Assembly: GCA_013400115.1 (NCBI GenBank)
Contig: VXBP01005586.1
Span: 753,537 to 817,536, forward strand
Source: Rhinopomastus cyanomelas
Taxonomy: Eukaryota; Chordata; Aves; Bucerotiformes; Rhinopomastidae
Reading direction: 5' to 3'
DNA: 64,000 bases
The notes beneath the pieces were generated by a model. It was not told the DNA's origin. It searched no databases and saw only the letters and a program-made list of their open reading frames with translations. Position numbers and translations under genes: made by a program. Shown piece after piece: positions 35,025 to 47,010 of the stretch. How positions within the stretch are numbered: position 1 is the first letter of the stretch; every line of letters begins with the position of its first letter.

Positions 35025-35326
35025 GCCGCCCGGGCTCTCAATCCATCCCGCCGGACCCCCTGCGCCCGGGCGGCGGCTGCGGCGCGCCAAGCAGCTGGTG
35101 CTGGAGCTGGGTGAGGGCAGCGTGCGGGACGGCTGCGCCGGCGAGGAGCCGCAGCTGGAGTTCAACCTCACCGAGCTCTTCTCCTGGTGGCTCCGTGCCG
35201 GCGACGGGCGGCTGCGAGTGCGGCTGATGCCCGAGCGCCGCGGCTCCCTCCCGGGCAGCGAGACTGGGCTCTCGGCTGCCATCCGCGCCGCCCGGCCCCG
35301 CCTGCTCTTCCACGTCTCGGTGGCAG
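35025..35326 (+). CDS. ALK: ALK exon 1, second (duplicate) copy of the 3' part
   Basis: Repeats codons and splice site of 34,324-34,625: LRRAKQLVLELGE, FNLTELFSWW, GRLRVRLMPE, LSAAIRAARPRLLF, then the phase-1 donor at 35,326/35,327. It lacks the first 217 bp of the exon. This copy is joined to the true intron 1, so the real exon is best read as 34,107-34,323 followed directly by 35,025-35,326. A gene model built on the printed order would either duplicate 100 residues or skip this copy. Confidence 0.85.
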
Positions 35327-35456
35327 GTGAGCCGTGCGTTGCATGCCGCGCCCCGCACCGAACAGCGACCCGCACCGGACAGCGACACGCGCCTGCTCCT
35401 GACCGGTTCCCGCGAAGTCCCATCCCGGCGCGGAGTCGCGGCGTTGCGGGGTGCTG
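35025..35456 (+). repeat. 432-bp exact duplication, copy 2
   Basis: Partner of 34,324-34,755. From 35,457 on the sequence runs without a break into intron 1, so this contig carries the correct downstream context. Confidence 0.9.
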
Positions 35457-38454
35457 GCTCCATCGCAACAAACGTCCAGCACCTCCGCGTAGTCTCGGTC
35501 GCCGCGATCCCGGCGGGTCCGGGCAGCGCAGCTCCCCGGAGCAGCCGCGGCTCGCTCTTCATCGATGCTAAGCGTATCGAGGGGCTTTTGTGGTGTCAGG
35601 ACTGTTTCGAAAGCGCTGAGGGGTTTTTGTGCGATGTCAGGAGTTCGCTTGTGCTGGACAGCTGCAAGCGAGACCGGAGAGTTAAAATGTCACTAGCGTA
35701 AGGATAACAAGGGCAAGTTTTCTGAAACTTAAAAAATACCGTCTTATAAAGAGCTTCCACAAAGTGCTGCAAGTGCTTCCAAGGTTCTGTACAGGCAGAG
35801 GACAGCATAAACATTTCCAAAGCTGGGGCTCACCACCAAATTTGTACACCAGTGCAATGGGATTTTGTCAGCGTTATTGCTCTCTTTTCAGCCTGTATGG
35901 CATACGCTAGGAGCAGATTTCCCTCCTAGACCCGTGTATCTGAAAGCGAGTTAATTTCTATCCCTTGTAAAACTACGGAGGATCCTTAGAGAGCTGGACT
36001 GTATCAGCTACAGTCAGACAAGAAGTCGGGCGTTGAGAAGGCTCATGTAGCACTGCTATGTTAAGAGAGACTTTGGCTTAAGATTTGGTTTTGGGTAGCA
36101 GTGCTTTGCTCTTGGAGTGTGGGGCAGCACAAACTGGGTCTCTGCTTTGAGCCAGTGCTGGAGAGATTTCCATTCTGTGTGTGCATTGCAGCTGTATCAC
36201 AAGCTTCGATTCAGGCTCTCCCACTGAAAGAATGTAATACCTAGAGGTCTACAGGGCCAAATAATTTGTTACAGTGAGTTAAGTTAGATGGCTTTTATGA
36301 AACTGTGTGGAACTCAATGGTGTGTCTGAGCAGCCCCCGATTTAATGGACCACAGAATATACCAAAGTCAATTCGTAAGAGGTGAGCAAAGTTGTTACCG
36401 GGATCTGAATACAAAGTTGGAGCAACTGATTTGTGATGCTCGTTTGAAAAGCCGTGCCAGCAATTTGAATAACTACAACTGAACCTACCTCACTCCTTCC
36501 TGCCTGAAGTGAAAACCGGAGCCGGCTGTCAGAGCAGGGTATGAGTCAGTCCTACGCTTGCGGCTGAAGTGAGGTACCTGGGCTTGCCGTTCTGCTCCTG
36601 TGTCAGTTCTGGCAGGGATAACGCAGAGCTTCTGTCTACCACAAGGTGGCTAGGTGAGGCCAACGTACCTAGCTTTCAGCAGGTCTTGCCTTCTTACATT
36701 GCAGTAAAGAAAGAATAATTAGTAACAATTGAAAACATCAAAGCTCACTGTCTTGTCTTTTCTCCTGTTTCGTGGGAATATATTGTGAGTAGCAATAAAT
36801 GTTCACAGATCTTCCACTTTGTCAGTGAAGATACAGCCCTAGATTTAGTGCCATCTTGTCTCCTGTGCTGACAGCAATAAGGGAGATGTAGGGCTGCATT
36901 TGCCTGCTTTGAGGATGAAAGTGTTTTAAAACTGGGAGTGGGCTGTACACAGGAACTAATGGGTGCTCTGATGTGAATACAGGGTGAATGGAGCTTCAGC
37001 CCAAAGTCGGTAAAACTCACAGGGTCTGGATGTTGTCTGTCTCACTGTTGAGAAGAAATGCCTGTTTTCCAGATAAGTAAGTAGTAGTAAGCTGTGCTTC
37101 TGTAAAATCCTGTTGGAAACAAGGGTTTGCTCTTCTTCCTGCAACACAGTGATGCGAAGTCAGTCACAGGGGATGCAAAATAAGAAGGAACAGCAGAGGG
37201 TAGGAACATGGGCCTTGTTTACCTGTATCACAGTAATAACTTCTAGCAGCTGTTCACAATAGGTAAAAATCCTGCTTTCTCGAACTCTGTATCAAGGTTG
37301 CTAGCATGTGCAGGTTGTCATTATAAAACTGCTGTTCTGCTATTGCATCAATGGCACCTTAGTGTAGTTGTAAGGTTACGTGGTTTGTCATAGGATTTGT
37401 AACATGGTTTTGTTTAAAAACATTAACAATCCATTCCTAGTACTTTGCCAAGGTGCTGCCTATGTGAATGCCAGGTGTCACTGCCCTGCTCGATTTTGTG
37501 TCCTGTAGCCCTGCTGACAGCAGGATGTGCTGACACAGTGGTAACAGCATGAACAACATCTACCAGCTCCTAAGCGGGCAGATTCCAGCAATTAGCACCA
37601 TCACAGCTAACATACACGGGGCTTAACTAAAGCCTGTCCTGAGGCAACTGAGCCTTTCCTTCATTGGTTAAGATAATTGGAAATGGATTTCAAACAACGC
37701 AATACTCCCATCAACAATGTTAAGCTGCTTTGCTTGTGTTGACATACTTAGACATTTTTTTCCCTTGCTTTTTTTCCTTTTTGCCCTCTCATCTGCTGAG
37801 GTTGCCCAGCATTGCCATACTTCCCAGGAAAAGATGTAATTACCTTGCTGAATTATTTTCCTCAAATCATCCTCCGTGTGAATGGAGAATTAATTACATT
37901 TTAGGATGAGAAAAAGTTGCAAGGGGATGAATTCCCATTGACCTTAAAGGTGACAGCAGAATCTTGTAAATAATGCCTTGTTCTCTTTAACAGTTAGACT
38001 CTCTGCTTCTGGCTCAAAGACATTTAACTGGAGTGAACCTTTTCCCTTTCTAACAGCATGTTTGCACAGAGCGTAAAGCAATTTGTCTCAGTGTGTTACT
38101 GAACAATTAGTAAAGGATGTACTTACTGCTGCTGTTTAACAGGAAAACCATAAAGTTCACAGGAATTTCTACAGGGCTGCCTGCAAACACTCAGTGCCAG
38201 ATTTCTCTCACATGTCCATTCTTGGGAGAACAGACTGTCCTTCAAGAAAAAGCTTCCATTTAGGGAAGTTGTCATCCCCAGCCCATTTGCCTCTTCTGTG
38301 CCTTTATAAAATAGGGTAGAAGAGAGTTTTTCTCACCTGGAGATGCTTTCAGGATTAATACTGGCTTCTTATCTGTTCCCCAGTGCTTCTCTGGGATCAA
38401 GAAAAAAAATCTAATTTAAGTAACTTCTATAGGAAAACAAATAAAAAATGCAGA
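35327..38454. other. Intron 1, unique sequence
   Basis: The first 230 bp belong to the CpG island. Bases 35,579-35,655 hold an imperfect direct repeat. The rest is unique, with no recognised element. Confidence 0.55.
35579..35655 (+). repeat. Imperfect 39-bp direct repeat at the CpG island edge
   Basis: Copy 1 (35,579-35,617) starts 'gaggggcttttgtg' and has 'gtgtcaggac'. Copy 2 (35,618-35,655) starts 'gaggggtttttgtg' and has 'gatgtcaggag'. They adjoin head to tail, and each ends in a 'ttcg...gct' segment. Confidence 0.7.
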
Positions 38455-38738
38455 GGAGGGGAGTGGTTTAGTGTCTTCTAACGATAGGGCAATTGGTGTA
38501 AGATGAACATGGGCAGTTTGACATCAATATGAGAAGGAACTTCTTCACGGTGTGGGTAACAGAGCACTGAAAGGGGCTGCCCGGGAGGATTGTGGAGTCT
38601 TCTTCTCTGGAGACGTTTAAAACCCACCTGGATGTGTTCCTGTGTGACTTGATCTAGGTGATCCTGCTGTGGTGGGGGGATTGAACTGGATGATCTTTTG
38701 CGGTCCCTTCCAATACCTAATGCTCTGTGATTCTGTGA
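38455..38738 (+). mobile_element. CR1 LINE 3' fragment
   Basis: 'gacatcaatatgagaaggaa', 'cttcttcacggtgtggg', 'ggagacgtttaaaacccacc', 'gtgtgacttgatctaggtga', 'cggtcccttccaatacc', octamer tail 'ctgtgattctgtga'. Plus strand. Confidence 0.92.
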
Positions 38739-41700
38739 GCTCAGAGGATTGCAGTGCTGCAAATCTCCCATGTTTTAGGTGATCCTCCCAGTTACCAGGA
38801 TGCTGTTGGTTTTGCTCTCATTGTCTTGGTTTTGGTTAGAAATTCCACCCTGCCTTCAAGGAAATCTTTCCCGGAAAAATTTGGTCAAAACCAGAACACT
38901 GCCTTGGGAAACTTAAGAACTAGCAGACCTCTCTGTTGGAAATGTCCTGGCCAGTTGTCCTTCTGGTTTTATGGGATTTGCTATACAATTTGCTATACAG
39001 CAAGTCTCTGTAGTGGTGCACTCTCTGGAGACGTTGTTGAGCTCTCTTGGGAAAGCTGTAAATTGTCTTCCTGTAGAGACTGCCAATTAAAGAGCTGCCA
39101 GAGCATCAGTGCTGTGTGACAGATCCTCTGCCGCTGGGCTAAAACTACTCCCAGGGCTTTTAACATCAGATAGGAGAGCGTATGTTGTGCAAAGGTCTTG
39201 TGGGAGCCTTCTTGGCAAATTCATACCGCAGATAATATGGTGTGGGTAGGCAAGGGTTTGGCTTAGTCCCAGATTAGTGCTCCATAGCGATGCAGAGCCC
39301 TTGCACCCTAACCTTTACATTGGCATTCTGATTTTTTTCATGTTAAGAGCACAGGTAGCAAGTCCACTTGCCATAGTGTACCTGAGCCACAAATGTTGCT
39401 AAATAGGTTTCTTGTGAGTTTACTCAGGAAGCTTAATAAGCTGAAATGGCCATGAAATAACTTCCCATGAAAAACTAATTGCTACTTACATATGCAAAGG
39501 TGGGAAGTGTATGTTAAAAAGGGTCATACAGGGATGAAAATGAGTCATTCCTCCCTCTAAAGGTCAATGTACTTTCATTCATGAAATAGATTTAACACTC
39601 TAATTATATTTTTTAAACAGCAATGCATAACTTTTCATCCTCTGGCTAGGCGAAATATTGCTCCTGCACTGTGGCCTTCATCTAAAATTTTATTAACTTG
39701 CCACAAGTATTCTCCCTGAAACTGTCTGCGTTCAGTGCCCACTATTACTATCCCGAAGTTGTATTGCTATTACAATGCTGAGGCAATTAGGCTTTACGTC
39801 TTTAGCGTACTGCTACCATGCACTGAACTCATTTGCAGGAAGATCCCTCTACCTGGAGATCAGAAAGTACTTCAGACTAGATGAAAATGTGATTCTGCAA
39901 GTGGACATTTTATAAATGAAAATTGGAGGTCCAAGCTAAAATCTGACTGTAGGAAAGTCCGTGGAATTTTTCTGCATATTTTAGAGGTGCCAGCCACTCA
40001 TCAAAGTCTCTTAGCTGTATTTTTCATTTGTCATTCCTGTTGTTGTTCTTTCAAAGAGCGAAGTTTGGGGTTGTGCCTTACTGAGCAGAAAACTGGTAAA
40101 AGATGTCAGTCACCTTCTGGTTGCTCTTTTTTTATCTCACCATTGAGATGCAACATCTGAGATCTGATCTCTCTTATAAATCAGTGGCAAACGTTGTGAA
40201 TGAGACCAAAGCATTGCAGTAGGACCTCTGGAAGGTTTTCATTGTGCTTTGCCTCAGCTGTCAGGCAAACTGTATTAGTCCAGAGTTTAAGGATGGCCTG
40301 AGTTGCACAGAGTTTACTGTAGGCATAAACTAGTGCAAACTGAGGTTTTCCTTTTCTACCCTTTGGCTATAGTGTCTGATTACAAGTTGCTAAGTCCTGT
40401 GTGCTTAGGAGTACCTTTCTCAGTCCTTCCTGCCCTGAGCTTTAGGTCTGTAGCACCTCCCTCTATATCTCCAGCCACTGGTGCTCTGTGGAAATATGCA
40501 TTTAGTCAGTCCACAGTGCCGCCTCTTGAAGTGAGAAAGCCTCTTGAAGAAGCAACTGATTGCCTATGGGTTTACCTGAATTTTTGGCAACATGATCCTT
40601 GGTCCTGCTGCTGTTCTGGTCCAAGTCGGTTTCCTGCGTCAGCACCAAGAACAGTGACAGCATCTGACTCTCTTGACTGATGGTGCCTTGTTTACTGTTT
40701 CCATAGAGACCACAAGCATTTAGGGCCTCGTAAATTTGTTGCTAATTATTTGGCAGATAATATGGGAAATGATGCTCAGTCTTTGAGTACTTCATGGAGA
40801 ACATACCATGACTACTGCTCCACATGGTTAGGCAGTGTTGCTGATCTTCAGTGGTTAAGTGCAGTTAGTTAATGATTTCTAGTAATGATTTCTAGTTCTG
40901 TTCTCTACAAATTTGGTTTACATCCAGGCTCGTTGTTCCTACAAATATTCTTATCCATAAACAGCAAAAGGGGCATGAGTATCAGTTTAAAAGAAGTATT
41001 CTTTCTACTTTTGCTGTGCTCTTATATCCCCGTTCTTAAAAACCGGGAATAAAAACCTACAGCAAAGAATTGCACTGGGAGACCTAAGTGCTTTATTATA
41101 CAAATGCAGAGACACTCTTCAAAATCAAAGGCAGCTTTACAGTGTCTGATTGAATTATATCCTGAAGTAATGTGGTCATTTCGTTCACTGCACAACTCAT
41201 GTGAACATTGCATGATAGGAAATAAAATCTCTGTTTTGCCAATGTTTGTGAATTAGCAAAAACAAAAGCAGAAAAACTGGGGGAAGATTTGCAGTGTTTT
41301 GCAATTATTCACAAAATTCCCATATTCAGTGTATCACTGCTAACTCATTTGTTGTAATGGTGCTTGGGGATTCCAAGTGGTAGTTTTCTTCCCAAGCAGC
41401 AGCAAATAGCACACTGTGCTTGGACATTTCCTGTCTTTAATTCTTATACTAAAGCATCCACTTGGGCTACCCAGAACTGGAGTAGTGAAACTAGGAGTTG
41501 TACTTGCTTGGCAAAGTGATTTACCTAACAACAAACAGCAATTCAGGTTGCCTGCTTTCTTCTTTCTATCCAATGAGCCACAGCATCTGTTTCCTGAGAA
41601 GCCACTTCTGACCTCTGTGGGAGGTCTGAAGTGGCTGTGGGAGACTGCAGTGCTGAGCAGAGAAAGGTCCTTTATGAAGTGTGCCACGTTTGTCTTGCTT

Positions 41701-43227
41701 CCCTAATTCAGAAAAATTTGGTTGGAGAAAAATGTCATGGAAGCATAAATGCAGATTTGATAAGTCTGACCTTTCTTTTCTTGCGAACAATAAATGTCAG
41801 AAAGCTTAAAATGACAAGCTGGAACGGCTGGAGGTTATTTATGTGTTTAAATATTTAGGCAAGAAACACATTTTGAGACTGAAGTCTAATTTACATGAGT
41901 ATTTTGATTTATGACTGAGGCAGCTGAATAACTTCATGGTTGTCACTATACTGCTTAGCATGGGAACTCGGAAATTCCCTGTGACAGCACAGATAGGACT
42001 TAGAGCTCTTTCCTTCCAGAAGCTGTAAACCGTGTCAGTTCTAGTGAGGGAGAATCACTTTCACTTGTTAGTTGTGCGGGACCTAGCATCTGGTTGAAAT
42101 GTTCTAAGAGTATGTAGTAGAAAGAGGCTGCAAACAGACTTCAGATGCTTTTCTAAGCGAAGTTGTTACAAAAAAAATGGTGAACTCTTGTACAAAGATG
42201 GGGAACAAAAAGGTGCCAAATGTGAAGTGATCCTTGTGCTTTGAAAAGAGCATAACAGTTGATATTTCCCATTTGTTTTTCATTTTGCCAAAGAACTTCG
42301 GTAGTTCTGCTTTGACTTCCAACTTAATTATCTTGCAGTGTTGGGTCTGACTATGGCAGAGAGGAGGAGAGAATTTCATGAAGAAGCGGGCTCCAAAGAG
42401 CTGTGCACACACAGCTCTGCCATCAATGTGTTGTGTGACAAAATAATTCCCTTAATGGCAGACTCTTCCTGTGCAAAGCAAGGAAGTTCTTTTACTACTT
42501 TGGAACTCTGTTGGTAGAAGGTGCTATTTTTGTGGATTACTAGTACTTTTATTATCTAAGAACCTCAATAAGACTCAGTCTGAGCTTAGAGAGAAACTAA
42601 ACCAGCCTACCATATTGATCTGTTCTCACCTCTGCAATGCTAGTGATAGGGCTCCTATTGCCTTCCCTTCCATGATAGCAAACTTCTGAATCTCAAAAAT
42701 GGCACCAGTTTTGTTTGATGCCACAAGAGACTGCGTTCCTGGTTTTTTTGAAAAATTATGAGCTTTGGGCAAGAAAGCTTGGCAAAGAAAAAATTATGAG
42801 CTTTTGGGCCAAAATTATGAGCTTTGACTATTAAAACACCACCTGTCTTGAAGCCAAATTGTCAAATTTAGGTTTGCAGTTTAAATACCTTGTAAGACTC
42901 TGGCCAGGGTTACTTGTAGCCCCACAAAACACGAGGGAGTGCGTGGTTCCTCTGCCCATAGCCAGCTGGCTAAGGCACATTTAGCAACTGCAGCTGGGCA
43001 CCATCTCCTTTTGCCATGAGGATCTGCAGTGTTGGCTGCTGTTTGCTGCAGAACAAACTGGTTGCTGGCTGTCCTGGGAATGGAAAACATTGTGAAGACA
43101 GTGGGAGAAGATTTGTTCCTTATGGTTTCCTGCTTGTGGTATCGGAAGTTAACACAGAATGGGTGTTATTTAAAACTTCAGTGGCCTGCCTACTTCTTCC
43201 TGGAATACATATGGTGGAGACATTGGA
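38739..43227. other. Intron 1, unique sequence
   Basis: No gene. Exact short tandem pairs: 38,976-38,999 (12-mer 'atttgctataca') and 40,870-40,895 (13-mer 'taatgatttctag'). Three 'aaaattatgagcttt' copies lie at 42,752-42,825. The AT-rich stretch 39,580-39,800 could be conserved noncoding DNA. Confidence 0.5.
42752..42825 (+). repeat. Three dispersed copies of a 15-mer
   Basis: AAAATTATGAGCTTT at 42,752-42,766, 42,790-42,804 and 42,811-42,825, the last two separated by 'tgggcc'. 'gggc' also follows the first and second copies. Confidence 0.9.
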
Positions 43228-43490
43228 ATCACAGAATCATTAGGGATTGGAAGGGACCTCAAAAGATCATCTAGTCCAATTCCCCTGCCGCAGCAGGATC
43301 ACCTAGACCAAGTTGCACAGGAACACATCCAGGTGGGTTTTAAACATCTCCAGAGGGGAGACCACAACCCACCCTGGGCAGCCCGTTCCAGTGCTCAGTC
43401 ACTCTCACTGTGAATAAGTTCCTTCTGGTATTTATGTGGAACCTCCTATGTTCGAGCTTACACACATTGCCCCTTGTCCTATCAGTAGAT
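43228..43490 (-). mobile_element. CR1 LINE 3' fragment
   Basis: Antisense tail 'gaatcacagaatcattaggg', body 'gaagggacctcaaaagatca', 'aggaacacatccaggtggg', 'cagcccgttccagtgctcag', 'ccccttgtcctatcagta'. Confidence 0.92.
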
Positions 43491-45159
43491 TACTTTAGGC
43501 AGGAATCTTTCATCTAGATGGTTCTAGAAGTGTGGGGCATCCCATTTATAACTTTTGTTTAGTAACTCTTCAGTTCAGTTAAAAAAAACATCTCAAAAGA
43601 CTTTCGGTGGTAGTCTGATGTTTGCATCAAGGCAGAAGGAACTACCTTTCTTGCCCAAACAAGGGCATATGCTGAATCCATTTTGGACTGGGATTTCCTC
43701 TGTAGCAGTGCACTGTGAAGAGAGGGGAGGCTCTTTCTGCAAGCTTCTTCCCATTTTCTTCAATGACAAGCAATTCTCTCTGGCTCATATCTTACAAAAT
43801 CCTGTGATCAAAGTAAACCATGACCCTATCTTCAAATTACAAGCTGGGCAAAGAGAGAGAAGATGGTTGCACGTCACTGCAGTGGTGAGACTGGGAGGAC
43901 AATGTGACGTGGCCACGTGGATTCTCGTGCTGTACGTTTTTTTATTTCACTTACGAACAGGCTATACTAGTCTAAGTACTTGCTGCATTATGTGCATCAG
44001 TAGGCATGTCAGGACTTTCTTCGTATGTCATACCCTTTCTAGGACTTCCAGGTTCTTGAAGTTTTCTTTCCAGCTCAGTTTTGAAAGCTTACGTGTCTCT
44101 TCTGAGTGTAGTTGCTGTAGTGCCTGTGGCATGCAGCCAGATATCTGTGGCTTCACCTCTTAGAAGTCTGTGGTGATCCTTCAAAGCTCTGTGTGTTGCT
44201 GCAGACCTCTGACTACAACCTACATATTGGCATTCGCCTGCTGTTGCTACTGGCCCGTTAAGTAATGGACTATCTCAGATGCATCAGAATGTCTGGGCTT
44301 TTTATAGCCTCTTTCATGTTAGATTCTCAAAGTACTTCAAGCCTTATCACTCTGGTGACAATGCTAAGCGTTATTATATCTATTTTACAGAGAGATCATA
44401 GAAGCCAGGGATGGAAAAAGCATTATTTGATTATGTTAGACTGCAACTGCTGAATACAATTTTCTCATACTGACTATTCTAAATAGTGTTGTCTCTCTCT
44501 ACATCAGCCTAAAGGCCAAGAAAGAACAAGAAATTAGAGTTGAGAGGCTCAGTAACTCACTGGAAATACTGCAGCAGTTATTGGCAAAACCACCTTCAAG
44601 TCTCCCTGCTCCACACTGTGTTTACAACACTTGTCTTTCAAATAAATCTAGTTTCGTCACATTCCATACTTTTTACAATGTTGTTTGCTCTTTGGTTTTG
44701 GGAGCATCTGTGATCTGCCAAGCCTCTCCCTATATTGAGACATTGCCCTGTGCCCTTTGTGCTTGTAGGGTGGCATACAGCAGCATAAGAGAGCATGATG
44801 AAATTGTTATTTCTAAGGGATGTTTCATTACTGATGCTAATTAAACTTGAAACTAATGAGAAAGGATTACTTTCCAGGGATGGAAAGGAGGCCAGAATTG
44901 TTATTATAGGTTAATTATTCTTCCAAAAGACTTGGTTTAAGTAACAATTCATTTTTCCAAATTTTTTCTTATATTGTACAAGAGCCTTGTTTGAAGCGGA
45001 TTCAAAATGTAATTGCTGCACTGACCTCATCTAGCTCTCAATCAGTAATCTCCTTCCATCAGCAAAAGGTTAATAAAATCTTTAAGGAAAGGAATTCTAC
45101 GCCTTATCTCTGGGTAGACAATTCAGAATAGATGTTCCTGCAAGAATTTCCTATTACTC
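43491..45159. other. Intron 1, unique sequence with one old SINE relic
   Basis: Contains a 202-codon open frame (43,555-44,163, plus) without recognisable similarity, judged chance, and the SINE relic at 44,295-44,400. Confidence 0.5.
44295..44400 (+). repeat. Ancient amniote SINE (MIR-type) relic (possible)
   Basis: 'tttttatagcctctttcatg', 'gattctcaaagtacttcaa', 'ttattatatctattttacag' follow the order of an old amniote element (tatagcgcctttcat, gatctcaaagcgctt, tattatccccattttacaga). Confidence 0.5.
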
Positions 45160-45204
45160 TTCTCTCCAGTTCCCTTCCAATCCCTAATGATTCTATGATT
45201 CTGC
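45160..45204 (+). mobile_element. CR1 3' end, minimal
   Basis: 'ttcccttccaatccctaatg' and 'attctatgattctgc'. Only about 45 bp. Confidence 0.8.
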
Positions 45205-45715
45205 ATGATTTCCATGGCATACTTTCTAGATTTGAAAAATGTTGTATTCCAGAAAGCTTCCAAATGTAATGGATGGTTTGCAAAACAGGTCCATTACAGA
45301 GGCCAGCTTGAAAAGCTGGCACAGAAGTCAGATCCCATTTCCCTTTGTTTTTCAAGGACCAGGGACAGTGGTCAGCCTTAAAAATTTCTCTTCACTTTAC
45401 AGGGCATCGAAGTGTCCATGTGTTGGTGAGACTTAACTGAGCAACCAAGGAAAGGAGGAGACAAGGCTCATTTTACATGGGAGCAAACATCTCTTTCTTT
45501 CTGGAAAGCACTATGGTTTTTGGTAGGGAGGACACATGCTGGTCCCCTTTGCTCCTTTCTAGCTCTCATGTTCCTTCCACTTGGCTCTTTGCAGAGATGA
45601 GTAATGGCCTCAGACTGTACTGGAAAAATGGAAAAGGAGAGTGTATTAACAATACAGTGATAGTTGACATTTTTTACCCATCCACTTTGACTAGTAGGCA
45701 TGCATGCTTTGGGGT
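45205..45715. other. Intron 1, unique sequence
   Basis: Nothing recognisable. Confidence 0.5.
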
Positions 45716-45787
45716 TCCTGCTCTGGCAGGGGGATTGGACTAGATGATCTTTTGAGGTCCCTTCCAATCCCTAATGTTCTGTGATTA
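45716..45787 (+). mobile_element. CR1 3' end
   Basis: 'ggcagggggattggactaga', 'tgatcttttgaggtccc', 'ccaatccctaatgttctgtg'. Confidence 0.9.
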
Positions 45788-45931
45788 ATGATATTGAGAG
45801 TGCAGAAAGCTGAATACAATGCTTGTGGGCAGGCAGGAGATCGGTCTTTGTTAGCTGTAAGTATAAGGGCAGTTTATGTGCTCCATTAACCACTTGCCTA
45901 GGGCATTCTGTCAGGGTACCTGCTTTGCAGA

Positions 45932-46372
45932 TCATAGATCCATAGAATGGCTTTGGTTGGAAGGGACCTCAAAGATATCTATTTAGTTCCAACTCCCCTG
46001 CCATCGGCAGAGACACCTCTCATCAGACCTTGTTGCCCAGGGCCCCATCCAACCTGGCCTTAAATACTTCCAGGGAGGGGGCATCCATGACCTCCCTGGG
46101 CAACCTGTTCCAGTGCCTCAGCACCCTCCTAGTGAGAAATTTCTTCCTAAGATGCCCTTTTTAGCTTGAAACCATTCCCCCTTATCCTATCAATAAAGTC
46201 CCTCAAAAAAAGTCCCTCTCCAGCTTTCCTGTAGCCCCTTTCAGGTACTGAAAGGCTGTTATAAAGTCCCCCCAGATCCTTCTCTTCTCCAGGCAGATGA
46301 GCATCCCCAATTCCCTCAGCCTGTCCTCACAGGAGAAGTGCTCCATCCTTCGGATCCACCTAGTAAGTGCAT
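45932..46372 (-). mobile_element. CR1 LINE 3' fragment
   Basis: 'atcatagatccatagaatgg', 'ctttggttggaagggacc', 'ccccatccaacctggcctt', 'tgggcaacctgttccagtgc', 'gagaaatttcttcctaa'. Minus-strand reading gives FSCEDRLRELGMLICLEKRR, a diverged ORF2 C-terminal block. This is a third subfamily in the window, with a 'tttggttggaaggg' 3' end. Confidence 0.9.
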
Positions 46373-46980
46373 GTAACAATCGGAGACATGAGACTGTCTT
46401 AAGTAGGTGGCATTCACCAGCCCTGAGCTCAAGAAAAAGAGAGAACATCTGGGCAGTGGTATCAAGTTCAAAGAGGAAACATCCTCTGAGTAATCAGTCT
46501 TGCCACAGGATTCTGCTTATGCCTGCTCTGCTTCGGATTTTGGATCATATGTGAAGGGCCAAGTCCCTTTTGCAGTTAAGGTTTTAAATCACACAGACAT
46601 TGATCACAAGCCCACTGTTTCCTTCTCTGCCTTGCCAGCCTACTGTCCTTTATCTCTTGAAACAAAGCAGCATTAACTTTTAAGATCTGATTCAATAACA
46701 TTTTATGGATAATAATTATGACTGATATTAAGCCTTCAGCAACCAGTCTGTATGGAGACTTAATGTATTGAGGTTTATTACCAGGGTAACCTATCTTTTT
46801 ACGTCAGTTGTAAAGCAGTATCAACTATACCGATAAGAGGAAAAAGAAATATCAATGAACTGCTTGCCTGTGCTTCTCTGCAGGGTGTTTATGGGCTTGC
46901 TACTTAATATTGCTAGCACAGTGGGAGTTTGCTGGTGAAGAGTTTTTGTTTACAGAGTCTGTTTGTGCAACTGCAGTTGT

Positions 46981-47010
46981 GATGAATGAATGAATGAGTG
47001 AATGAATGAG
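46981..47010 (+). repeat. (GAAT)n microsatellite
   Basis: About seven tetranucleotide units of gaat with one gagt variant. Confidence 0.85.

Larger units (their letters stand above)
33955..35560. promoter_or_regulatory. ALK: CpG island over ALK exon 1
   Basis: High GC with frequent CpG, in sharp contrast to the AT-rich flanks. It covers the 5' flank, exon 1 and the start of intron 1. Its true length is overstated because 432 bp are present twice. Confidence 0.9.

Noticed and set aside
34324..35456. A true tandem duplication of ALK exon 1
   Set aside because: The copies look identical and their boundaries coincide with single-N joins, which is typical of unmerged contigs.
34467..35471. 334-codon minus-strand frame through the CpG island
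   Set aside because: Shadow of the ALK exon in GC-rich DNA; it crosses two assembly joins and the duplicated block.
43555..44163. 202-codon open frame on the plus strand in ALK intron 1
   Set aside because: No recognisable domain, no coding-like composition and no clear splice or promoter context. A frame of this length is plausible by chance in 28 kb of intron.
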